From Furcasterigmium furcatum (lineage: Eukaryota > Ascomycota > Sordariomycetes > Glomerellales > Plectosphaerellaceae): 64,000 nucleotides of DNA. The stretch is from contig BCIA01000005.1 of the NCBI GenBank assembly GCA_001599815.1, forward strand, positions 4,410,472 through 4,474,471. The letters are read 5' to 3'. The position numbers and the translations under genes are program-made. Shown one piece after another: positions 9,376 through 19,361 of this stretch (the stretch's first letter is position 1; each line of letters opens with the position of its first letter). The notes under the pieces were generated by a model. The model made no database searches. It worked only from the letters and a program-made list of their open reading frames with translations, and was not told the DNA's origin.

Positions 9376-10489
9376 ATGGCTTCGGATATTGGATTTATCG
9401 GTATGCCTTCAGCGTTCACCTTGTGATTTGCCCCTTGTACATCTTGGTTTACGGCCCGTGGTAATGACCATGGAACAGGACTTGGGAACATGGGGTACCG
9501 CATGGCGGTCAACCTCCGCAAGAAGATGGACCCAAAGGCGACATTGCACGTTTACGACGTGGTGACTGAGCTCTTATCTCGGTTTACGGCCGAATGCGGT
9601 AGCTTCGGACCGATCAAGGTTGCACAAAGTGCCAAGGAGGTCGCTACAAATGTCAATACGCTGTTGACGATTGTGCCCACGAGCAAGAATGTTCGCCAGG
9701 TGTTTTTGGACCCTCAGGTCGGAATCGTCGCCGCGCCAAAGAACCCGGACCGTCTCATGCTGGAATGCAGCACCATTGAGATCAAGGAAACTCAGGAGAT
9801 TGGCAAGCTCGTTATAGAGGCCGGCGCGGGCATCTACGTGGACACACCGGTCTCGGGCGGCGCTCGTGGTGCTGAGGAGGCCACCATCGCGTTTCTCGTG
9901 GGACATCCCGGTCCTGCAGAGACCGATCCCGTGGCCAAACGCATCAAAGACGTTGTTTCATTCATGGGTCTGCCCGAGAGAGTGAACTTCTGCGGTCCCC
10001 TTGGGGCCGGACTTGTGGGCAAGATCGTCAACAACTACATCTCGATCAACAATGTATTGTCTCTTGCCGAGGGCATGGCCTTTGGTCTGAGATATGGTGT
10101 GGATAAGATGACTTTGTACAACTGCGTCAAGGCCTCCAGCGGTGACTCCTGGGTCCTGGAGAACAAGAATTCGGTGCCCGGTGTCATTGCTCGATCTCCG
10201 GCGAGCAACAACTTCAGGGCGACGTTTCCCGCTCGAATGGTGCTGAAAGACCTGGGCCTGGGTATCAGCGCTGCTTCGGACGTCGGAATTGACGCCTCGA
10301 TGGGGCAGGCTGCTCTCAAGTCGTTCCAGAGAGCGAATGACGACCCAAGAACCACTGTCAGTATCGATCGAGGATGGCACAAATGGTGACAGCCAGCTAA
10401 CTTGTATCTTGTAGGACTTGGACTGTACCTCAGTATGGTTGCACATGAATGACGAGGTAGAGCAGTGGGCAAGCAAGCTGTCTCCTTGA
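9376..10489 (+). CDS. Beta-hydroxyacid dehydrogenase (HIBADH/6PGDH family), copy 2
   Basis: Three exons, 9376-9400, 9479-10356 and 10415-10489, give 325 residues. The tiny 25-nt first exon splits the Rossmann Gly motif exactly as in copy 1 (MASDIGFIG then LGNMGYRMA). The substrate loop is TPVSGGARG and the catalytic lysine is in GAGLVGKIVNNY. The last exon starts DLDCTSVW and is needed to complete the helical dimerisation domain. Unspliced, the frame stops at 10389. The two copies differ across most positions and copy 2 lacks one intron of copy 1, so the duplication is old. Expected role: NAD(P)-dependent 3-hydroxyacid dehydrogenase, substrate unknown. Confidence 0.92.
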
Positions 10490-10734
10490 GGGTGTGGTGT
10501 TGATGGTGTCAACGTTTTGCTAGAACAATAAGAGAGCAAGAAATGAGAAATGCTAAACCAGCTCACTCATTACTTACCACAGCACATTCTCCTAGTTATT
10601 TCTCCAAGACTATATGCCATAATATGTGCTATGATGGCGTATGGGCGTACATGTGGTATCGGCGGCATCGGATGAGTTGAGCCCTGAAAGTCCGTTCACC
10701 ATGATATGTGAATAATCTGGCTGCATTGCGTCTC

Positions 10735-11743
10735 TTAGCTGCGGCTATCAGTGCTGGCAGCCACATCCGCCCACTCCTTAAAATTGATCCTGACGCGATC
10801 TAGCTTCTGACCCACGGTCTGAATGCAGTCCGAACCCAAGGGCAGCCGCAGGCCTGGTTGTCTTCCAGCCGCCATCCCTGTCCTGGTGACCGCCTCGTAG
10901 ATGCGCTGTGCGGCCACTTCAGGATCTCCTGCTTGCTTGCCGTCCATGTCACGCAGCTTCTCAAGCCACTCATCACACACTGACCCCTTGTAGTCCTCAC
11001 TCACCGCGGCGTATTGGATGTTGTCCTTGCCGAGGAAATTCGTTCGGAATGCTCCCGGCTCGACCAGCTGGATGCGAATGCCAAAGGCGGCTACCTCCTG
11101 CGCGATACCCTCGCTGATGGCCTCGACCGCGTGTTTGGACGCAGAGTAGTGGCTGTAGGTGGGGAGAACCCGTAGGCCTGCCGTGGATGACACGTTGACG
11201 ATGACGCCCGACCTGCGCGCGCGCATACCTGGCAGTACTGCGAGCATGGTGCGGCAGACGCCCCAGAAGTTTGTCTCCATCTGCTGGCGTGCAGCCTGAA
11301 GCCTGTGACAATGGTTAGAAAGGGCAGAGGTTCTGTGCTGCGAGCCGTGGAGAAGATCCTGTGGGCACTTACTTGATGTCCTCGAACGCGCCAGAGACAG
11401 GGTATCCTGTGCCAAGATGAGAGTGTCAGCAAGTTGCAATTGACTGAAGGATACATCACAAATGCTAGAGTGGGATCGACGTACCGGCATTGTTGACCAG
11501 GACGTCTATTTTGCCGTATATCGCCTCGGCCTTCGCAACGACATCCTCAAGATCGGGTGCCGTTGTGTCGAGCTTAATCCAGTGTCCACCTCGAGAAGTA
11601 ACATGATCCACGAGGTCAGGTGTTTTTGACGGAGTTCGTGACGATGCGATGAGCTTATGGCCGTGGGCGAGGATGGCCTTCGCCAGGGCAGAGCCGAGGC
11701 CTGCAGAGCATCCCGTAACGAGCCAAACCTTGGGGTCGGACAT
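10735..11743 (-). CDS. Short-chain dehydrogenase/reductase
   Basis: Three exons on the minus strand, 11743-11485, 11406-11373 and 11302-10735, give 286 residues. The middle exon is only 34 nt (GYPVSGAFEDIK). This is a classical SDR: cofactor motif TGCSAGLG near residue 11, NNAG completed across the first intron, active site with NVSS, then YSASK containing the catalytic Tyr and Lys, and VEPGAFRTNF after it. The Arg-containing stretch SSRTPSK after beta-2 favours NADP(H). The family acts on alcohols and ketones in the cytosol; the substrate is unknown. The start is the Met of MSDPKVWLVTG; earlier in-frame Mets add an unlikely leader. It converges on the dehydrogenase at 9376. Confidence 0.92.
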
Positions 11744-12171
11744 ATTGAATGAGTTGCCTTGTGAGTGCGAATGCTGATTACGGCTTCTGCTTACTGAAAT
11801 AACATTTCTCATGCTGAAATATAGAGTGTCTCTACATGTACCTGGTAGGTGACAATACTGTGTGTGGAGGCGTGATGTCAATTGCCGATGAAGCCGGAGC
11901 GGTTATGCCTTTGCCGGCTTACACGACGACCATTCGACTCGGTTTGCGCTAGACCTGTCTGACAGCGGGATCTCGCAAATTCAATAGAATTGGCACGCCC
12001 TCTACCATGAGGGAGGTATTTCTCAACCACATCACATGTGTTCATTGTGACTGGAAGCACTGGGGTCAGAGGCCTTAGGCTCACAACCCCCTCGAAGCGG
12101 CTTACCTCATGAAAGATGGAAAAGGAGGACTAGCCGAATCGAACCAAGAGTTGACAGTCGCTGCAAGCACA
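11744..12171. other. Intergenic region
   Basis: It holds the SDR promoter and the kinase 3' flank. A 68-codon frame at 11878-12084 has no support. Nothing else is seen. Confidence 0.5.
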
Positions 12172-13627
12172 TCAAGGCTCCTCGTCCAGCAGCGTGCGCC
12201 CCCAGACTTCCTCTGCGACAGGGAGAGCCCACCTCCTCATCCACTCCGACCGCAGCACCTGCTCCGAGGTCATCCGCTCCTCGGGCCTGAAGCGAAGCAT
12301 TCCCTTGATCATCTCAATGAACGCGCGACTCTCGTCATTGTCCATCTGCGCCGTGCCCTCCCCGATCCTCGGTTCCTGTATCGTCAAGTCGAACCGCTTT
12401 TTGAGCGACCACACCTCCCTTCCCTTCTTTGGCTGCCCATCCTCCGTGAATTCTTTCGTCTTCGCCTCCCACTTGTCCCACCATTCCCGAGGCAACGGGC
12501 CCAGTGCATCAATCAGGTCAGCGGTCACCTCATCCTGGTCGAAGAGGAAGCTGCTCATGAACGGCCCCGCGCCCATGACTTCCCAGACCATGAGTCCCAG
12601 GCTCCAGATGTCGGATGAGAACACGAGAGGTTTCGTGGGCTCGAACGTCGCTTCTGGAGGCCGATTCTGCAAGTGCGTGAACGACACCAATCTCGTTTCC
12701 TGTGACGGGTCGAAGGCTGTCCCAAAGTCGGCGAGCCACAGCTTGGCCTCGGACAGAAGCACCTCGTCGCTGGGCTTGCCGAGCCAGTTTGGCGTGTAGA
12801 CGTTCTTCGGCACTGATGGCGAGGTGATATGCTGGCCATCGGTCCGGACCACGGGGTGAGGGTCTGGCTCATAGTATTTCTCGTAGACCTGTGTGGTGGA
12901 GAGGTGATCGAGCTCAGAGCCCGGCAGCTGGAGCAGAACGTTTCTCAGGTGGATGTCTGGACAGGGTCAGCGACTCAGCAGGTGGCGGGGACCACAGCAT
13001 GTTGGCTCAACACCTACCCCCGTGAACAAATCCGGCCCTGTGGACATATGCCGTCGCCATGATGAGCTGTGCAGACAGTGCCCTGGCCACATCAGGTCGA
13101 AATGACATGTAGCGGGACGTCTTAATCGACTCGGCCACGCTGCATCTGGCTGGTGCAGTGACAATGCAAGAGTGTGTGCCGTTTGGTCCATCGAGACTGA
13201 AGTGGTCCAGGACTGAGGTGACGAGGCGACCTGAGAAGTCTTTGGCGGAATTCTCGGACAGCTTGAGGAGAGTTTCACTCTCCTTCGAGGCATGATCACC
13301 CGTGCCGACTTTGACGGCGACGTACTTGTTGAGCTGCTCGTCGCGGGCAAGCCAAATGGTAGAATAACCGCCCTGGCCCAGCTTGTCGACGATAAAGTAC
13401 CGCTGGTTCAGCTTGTCGCTGACTTCGATGGGGTGGTAGCCCCCGGGGCAATACCTGTCGATGTCTTCGACATTGTGGCGAGGCTGGTAGGTTGGGAGAT
13501 CCGCAGAGTCCGTGGACATTGTTCTCCGATGTACCCGAGTGTATTGGAAATAACGACGTGTCGAGGGCGCGAAAAGCTGCAATCTTGGGCGAGTCTCGTG
13601 CAAAAGTCGACAAGTACGCTGAAGCAT
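12172..13627 (-). CDS. SRPK-like serine/threonine protein kinase
   Basis: Two exons, 13627-13018 and 12956-12172, give 464 residues from the Met of MLQRTCRLL; a shorter start at 13519 (MSTDSAD) is possible. Kinase marks: glycine loop LGQGGYSTIW, VAVKVG lysine, catalytic loop FVHGDIHLRNVL completed across the intron, and LADFGTAF. The order YRPPE-like NRPPEATFE and SSDIWSLGLMVWEVM places it with the fungal SR-protein-kinase-like family. HGD replaces HRD, as in many members of that fungal subfamily. The Arg-rich N-terminus (RRYFQYTRVHRRT) could act in mitochondrial targeting. These fungal paralogues are expanded and mostly uncharacterised. The splice at HG|D is decisive for the model. Confidence 0.9.
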
Positions 13628-14227
13628 CTCGGGTCCGATTGATATGTTAGAGATGTGGCAATGCTTCAGCGAAATTCCAAGTGAATACAGGTATGGGAAG
13701 CAATCAGGATGGCCAGGCGCGTACATTGGTCGGATGATGATCGATGGTGCAGTGGGCTTGCGCCCTCCGTCCCGATGCACGCGTGCACGGGCCGCCTGGT
13801 GTCTCCACTTTATTGTTCCCCCAATGGATTACGCTGTCACCAACAGACAATCCAGTGTCAGGGATGATTGGACGCGATTTGTTCACGGTCCAACAAGCGG
13901 CCGAACGAGCAGCCTAGATGCGCGCGGCTCTATGCTTGCAAAGTGCGTGCTGATGCCCGGGCGGTTGTTCTTGACGTTGGCGAGATCACAGCCGGCAGGC
14001 TCAGAGTGGCAGAGCCAACATGAACTGCGAACATGTCGGGATGGTCATGGGTTACCAGGAGGTGACCTTGGGAGTCAAGCTCGGCGGTCGAAAACTACAA
14101 AAGGGGGGGTGATTCTCCTACAGAATTGTGTTCGACAAGGCAAAGCATTCATTCTTGCAATCTCGTCCCCATTACCATTCTCCAGCTCCGCCAGAGACTC
14201 ATCGACCCAGTCCGCCGATCCTCCATC
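13628..14227. other. Divergent promoter region
   Basis: About 600 bp lie between the kinase start and the small gene at 14228. No clear motif or gene is seen. Confidence 0.5.
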
Positions 14228-14722
14228 ATGTCCACCGTCAACATCGTCAAATACTTCTTTCACAAACAGGCGAAGCTCTCGGAAGAGAAACGAGCGGCGC
14301 TTGTAACCCTAGCCTACCAGACAGCGGTAGCCAAGAACCTGTACCCGAGAATGGTCTTCATCAGGTATGTCCGGACATGCCTTTCCGAGCCCACAGAATT
14401 CTGACTTTGGGTCAGGTCAGACATCCACGACACTACTATCATCAATGGGAAATACCAGAAAGATCCCCTCGGTGATCACATCACTATGTGCTTCAAGGAT
14501 GACGAGAATATCCGGGAAGGGACTCACGTCGCCTGCCACGGTTATGTCAAGGACAAGACAACCTGGGAATTTCGTGAGACCACAGACACACCAGCCAAGG
14601 CCGACTCGGTCCGCAAAAAGAACAATGAACCCGTGTGGCCAGCCAACCACATGCTTTACGAGTATCCCCACGACGGCTTCTACAGTCATCTGGATGGTCA
14701 GAAGGCTCCGAAGAAGAAGTAG
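14228..14722 (+). CDS. Small uncharacterised protein
   Basis: Two exons, 14228-14364 and 14416-14722, give 147 residues. The joined frame runs from MSTVNIVKYFFHKQAKL through MVFIRSDIHDTTIING to a lysine-rich tail KAPKKK. The second exon has strong coding character and the splice keeps frame, so the gene looks real. I do not recognise the family. The protein is hydrophilic with no signal peptide or membrane segment and two cysteines. It is divergent from the kinase gene. Function unknown. Confidence 0.65.
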
Positions 14723-15266
14723 ACTCATATCAGGCTGCTTCGTGTACACTTACGGGTTTGGCTATTACGAGTCGTGGAACTTTAAGTCTAGTTACTCTGC
14801 AGGCAGATGATCAAAGGCGTATATAAAGACATGCTACATAACCCGGGCTGATCGGGCCCAACGCCTGCCGCAAAATTCTCTGTGTGCGAGATCGCCCGTG
14901 TCCCTGCTCTGCCACCTCTTCATCGTCGCCAGCGCCAGCCTCAGCAGGCCCCTCCGCTCATCCGGCAGCTTCAACGCCCCGTGCAAAGGCGACGGCATGT
15001 CGGCATGAAGTCCATCCCGGCCTGGAGGCGATGCGCCGCTAGGATCATGAGAGCGGCGCCGAAAGACCTCCGCACCGGTCCCCATATCCCGCCGTGGCGG
15101 TGCTGAGCAGCCGCAACGCGCACGACGGCCGCGGCCGAGAACAGCGCCGCCTGCGCCGACGACGTACAACGAGGGCCTTTGAACTCATTCCATGGCCAGG
15201 ACGTAGCGGCTCTGGAGGAGGAACGGCAGCTCGAACGGTGGTGCCGGGACTGCAATATCATCACCG
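14723..15266. other. GC-rich region with no clear gene
   Basis: Open frames here overlap on both strands with low-complexity Arg/Ala/Gly content. They may include decayed downstream parts of the sulfatase relic, but no sulfatase motif could be aligned. Confidence 0.35.
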
Positions 15267-15858
15267 CTACCGGCAGCAACACCGGGCGCCGCCAGGGGGT
15301 CCTCGAAGGCCAGTTGCGGAGGGAGGTGCGTCCTCCATGACTTGAGCTCTTCCCCGAAAGCCAGCTGGTGGCGAAGCAAGCTCGTAGTTGTAGTGATCCC
15401 CGCTGCTGAGGAGGTAGACGAAGACCTTGTCAAAGCCCCGCAAGCAGGGCGCGTGCTCCTTGGCTGCGCCGAGATGCCTGGCAAAGAAAGTGTCAGTCAA
15501 CGACAGTTAGACATATAGCGGCCGACAACACGTACTATCTTCCGGACATAAGTGTGAGATACCCGGCGTCCTGCAATAGTTCGGTCAAGGCTGCGACGCG
15601 GAAGTTGAGATAGCTCTCGTAGCCCTGCTTGCCCTTGAACAGATCCCAGTTGCCCATATGGTTGTCGGTGCCGGAGAACAGCATGGACCGCGTTGGGGAG
15701 CATGCCGAAGCCGTGTGTAAGTTGGTGAGGCGGATGCCCTCCCGGCAGAGTCTGTCGAGGGCTGGCGTCTTGATCTCGGGGCCGAAGGGGCCCGTGTCGC
15801 TGAACCCCAGATCGTCGTCCACGATGACGAGGAAATTCGGTTTCTTGACTGATCCCAT
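15267..15858 (-). pseudogene. Decayed sulfatase fragment
   Basis: The minus strand from 15858 encodes a sulfatase N-terminus: NFLVIVDDDLGFSD metal-binding strand, TPALDRLCREGIRLTN, and the formylglycine motif CSPTR, followed by YLNFRVAAL and AGYLTLMSG. After a probable intron (donor in gtacgtg, acceptor near 15481) come HLGAAKEHAPCLRGFDK and HYNYE, which match the family. The conserved KWHLG reads R-stop-HLG: the Trp codon spanning the junction is TAG. About ten residues are also missing after TDNHM, and the central and C-terminal domains are not found. This is best read as a broken arylsulfatase or choline-sulfatase-like gene. A working intact enzyme is very unlikely. Confidence 0.65.
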
Positions 15859-16676
15859 CTTGAGGTTTGGGGCAGCAGACGAGACGCGCGATGTGATGGG
15901 AGAAACGAGGAAGAGGAAACGAAAGGAGAAGATGGCGATTGCGCAAAAGTCCCTTGATCATCTCCGCAGGCTCTGTCCCGTCCATTGAATGGCGGCGTAT
16001 GCTCGCTGGCCCACGATGAGCACCATATCGGGGAGGCCGGGGAAGCCGGGGACATTGGACATGGCGGGCGACCGACCCCTGAGTCGTGTGATGCTCCACA
16101 GCAACCACCAAGACTGCCCCGGACTCATTCCCCGAAAGATCGTCAGATTGGCACTGACACTGGCATGTAGATTGGTAGAATGTCAGGCTTGTTTCGTTAT
16201 GAATGCCTGTGCTTGGTCTAAGAAAACAAAAGAACTAATGGTGATAGAGAGGCTCCCGTATATGAATGCTGAAATCCAAAAAAAGGCCATATCGGCTGAC
16301 AGTTCCGCCGCCAGATGCACCCTATCCATCTCGCCAAATCACAACTTGAGTGCACCCCCAACTTCAGGGGCTTGGGTAGTCGATGGAACCCCACAGGACG
16401 CAGGCCTGCCACGGGCCTCGTGTTGGGACCGGTTGGCTGGCTTACGGCGGTGTCCACCTCCTCGGCTAAAACCACGTAGTATAACTTGATTACTTACCTG
16501 CCTCGGCCGGGGAGAGATCTGATGTTAATGTTGGGTCGCATGTGCGAATGGAGCAAGTAATTCTCAACAAATCTGGAAAGACGTTGAAGTATAAGATTTT
16601 TCACGACCATGCGACAAGCGGTTGGCGATAATTCAGACATGACGCTTTAGACTGATCAACCAACAAAGAGTTTACA
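15859..16676. other. Intergenic region
   Basis: Short open frames on both strands (for example 15989-16489) show no family resemblance. No repeat or RNA gene is seen. Confidence 0.45.
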
Positions 16677-18174
16677 ATGTTCATCTCCAGTGCAATCGAC
16701 GTCACAGTGGCGCGTACCTCATTAGCCAACATGAGTATCGTCCTGGCTATCACGAGCTACATGGTCTTGGTCAGACTTCTCCGATACCAACGCAAGGCCA
16801 GCATCGAAGCTCCATTTAAGAATGGAAAACGACAATTATCAAGCATGACGACCGAAGAAGCATTCAGAATCATGACACAGCTTCAAGAGCTAGAGTTCCC
16901 GTACGCGTTCGCTAAAGCACGCCGACTCACGCTCCTCAAGGTGAGTGTGTACCTTCAATATGAAATGGACTAAGCTAATAGACATGCATGATTAGGCTGG
17001 AGGTATACCGACAATGTCAAAGCTCTTCGCCGTCACAGGGCAGAACACCAGACGCAATGCCGGAAAGCGCTCAGTTGACACTGAGATCATCCTTCGCGAG
17101 ACACAGTCTCAGCCCAGAGACTCCTCGCGATATGCTCAAGCTGTAGCGAGGATGAACTATTTGCAAGTTGCCCGTTACACCTGCTGCACCTCCGGCGTTG
17201 CTGACTTCATTTCATCTAGCCACGTTCGTTATCGCCGCGCCGGCAAAATCACCGATCTTGATCTCCTTCACACCCTGGGTGACGGCCTTGCCGAGATTCT
17301 TAACGTCATTGAGAGAGGAGAATGGCGGAAGCTGACTGATGTCGAGAAGTGTGCTCTGGGAGTTTTCCATAAGAACCTAGGAGACGACATGGAGATCCCG
17401 TTTGACCCCTTGCCCTCGTGTCACGAGGGTTGGAATGACGGCTTGCACTTCGCAGAGGAGTTGAGAGATTGGACCGTCCAGTACGAAGAGGCCGTTGCAA
17501 AACCGACCACGACGAATGACCAGTACGTTAGAGTCTATGTGGACTCGGCGGTATCCTCTCTTCCCAGTGTCCTACGGATGACGTTGCGAAAAGCCTTGGG
17601 TGCGGAACTAGATGATGTTATGAGGGAAAGTCTTTGGTAAGTTCCACCCCCGGCGTTCCGGCATAACACGCAGAGGGAATTGCGGAGGCAAAGAAACTCC
17701 CAGTGGACTAACTAACGCTCTACACTCTATAGTCTGGAGGCTCCTGGTCTTATTCTCAGACTCTTCTTGGCCCTCGCCCGCGAAATCCGGATTGTCTTGC
17801 TCCGGTATCTGGCACTTCCACGATCGGGCTCTCAAGCCGTCAAACTAGTTCACGAATTCCCCAACCCGGACACTCATCTTTTCAACTTTGATCGCAAAGG
17901 TCTTCAACCATGGTACATGAAGCCTACCCTTTGGTCAAAGTGGGGTCCCGGCGCGGTTCTTGTCAGGGTATTCGGCGGGAAGCTTCCTGGCTCACGGGGT
18001 GACCGCTTTCATCCTCAAGGGTATGACTTGATGACCATTGGGCCGGAGCCTCAGAGGGGTAAAGGGATAGAGGAGATGAAGTCTGACATGGAAGTAATCA
18101 GGGCTCGGGGTACGGCCATGTGTCCGTTCTCGCAACTCGGCGGGGAGGGGCGAGACTTACCCGCACGCTTCTAG
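16677..18174 (+). CDS. MpaB-type ER-bound oxygenase (DUF2236 / rubber-oxygenase fold)
   Basis: Four exons, 16677-16940, 16996-17162, 17220-17636 and 17733-18174, give 429 residues. A single N-terminal membrane anchor (around LANMSIVLAITSYMVLVRLL) precedes the catalytic domain. Family signatures include FPYAFAKARRLTLLKAGGIPTMSKLFAVTGQN, VDTEIILRE, DQYVRVYVDSAVSSLP and RFHPQGYDLMTIGPEPQ-like GDRFHPQGYDLMTIGPEPQ. The second intron must use a GC donor (gcaagt, 17163) to restore MNYFHVRYRRAG; the GT alternative breaks the frame. Relatives include mycophenolic acid protein MpaB, which cleaves a farnesyl chain oxidatively, and bacterial latex-clearing proteins that use a b-type haem. No prenyltransferase, polyketide synthase or terpene cyclase lies in this window, so the substrate is open. 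Confidence 0.9.
17163..17219 (+). other. GC-AG intron
   Basis: A 57-nt intron with donor gcaagt and acceptor tctag. Joining TT to CCAC gives a Phe-His pair where the family has Leu-His, keeping the frame through VRYRRAGKI. Confidence 0.8.
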
Positions 18175-19361
18175 ACTTCTTCGGCGGGGATAGTAAGCAA
18201 CCCCCGCGCGCCGCGTGGGGTGACATGGCAGGGGACCGTGACGGGCCGAACGAGCCGCCGTCATGCAGTATGCAATACCACGTCTGTACTGTCTGCAGCG
18301 TGTGATCCCGACTGGCCTGAAGTCTTGGCAGAGTTGCTTGGTTCTCTGCCCTTCCGAAGTGAACCACATGCATGGATGAGCATGTGGCCTCTCAAGTCTC
18401 CATAGCCCAAAATTGGTCTCGCGCTTTTTCGGGTGCCCGAAGTCTCTGCTCGCACGAGGCATGGATCTTGAGATTATTCGCTACTGAAGGCCACAAACGT
18501 GCTGCACGCCTGCCAGGGTTCTAGGCGCCCGGATGCCTTCCGAGCATGCAGGTTACCCTTGTTTACCTTACCTAGAGCAGCCTCGACCACTGGCTCACCA
18601 CGGCCCTCGCATACTACATATCTGACTGCATAGACCCAAATACGATACCTAAGTTCCCTACAAGGTGCGCTGGGGAGCTGCAGGTTCGAATGACCGCATA
18701 CACATTGGTACTTCCCTTTTCGAAAGCTAGGCTCGATGCTCTCGTCAAGTACAGTCTGTAAGCCCAAGTTTTGGTCGATAGCCGCGTACCGCCCAGGGAC
18801 CCTGCTGAGACCGGGACCCGTCAGTCCCTATCACGGTTACCAGCTGGTGGGCAAGGGCTTTCCCCTGCGGCCACTTGGAGGTACGCAGCACCCCTGCCAC
18901 CCTAACTCTTCAACATGCCCTGGCACACCGGGGTGTCTGACCGCCACCTTTCGACCGGTTAAGGGTCGGTGAGCCAACGGGCTTTCGCGAAAGAGATGAA
19001 GCGTTGCCAAGTCTGCAACAAGCTTCTTCAGGTGTGAAAAGGTATCTTCGCTGTTCTCCTGGACGCCGAAAGCCTTCTCCGATCATGCCCGACTATGCAA
19101 CCAAGTGGCGTGTACATACTCCCCAGTGGCCTTGGATTACCACGCCGCACGCTATCAGAAGCATCGCCTGATCGAGAAACACAACACAGGGGTAACGAGT
19201 GATTTTCCTTGATTCTAGGGAGTCAATAGTGAAGTCCATGGGGGCCGGAAACTGGGGCGCTCGCGTCTGTCCGACTATAAGAACGGACAACCTCTCCAGT
19301 CGAAACGTGAGCTTCATCCGAGGGACAAGGAGCAGATTCTACCTCAGTAGCCAAGGCCGCA
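18175..19361. other. Intergenic region
   Basis: Nearly 1.2 kb without a convincing gene. Open frames under 101 codons on both strands carry no motif. The right end is the subtilase promoter. Confidence 0.5.
19276..19280 (+). promoter_or_regulatory. TATA-like element of the subtilase gene
   Basis: CTATAAG lies about 85 bp upstream of the ATG at 19362. Confidence 0.4.

Noticed and set aside
12109..12799. Plus-strand frames of 169 and 201 codons
   Set aside because: Antisense of the kinase second exon; Ser/Leu-rich with no homology signal.
14834..15169. 111-codon minus-strand frame as a sulfatase C-terminus
   Set aside because: I could not align it to any sulfatase motif; composition is Arg/Ala/Gly-rich as expected of GC-rich noise.
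18655..18705. Possible tRNA T-arm (GGTTCGAAT) near 18683
   Set aside because: No matching acceptor, D or anticodon stems around it.
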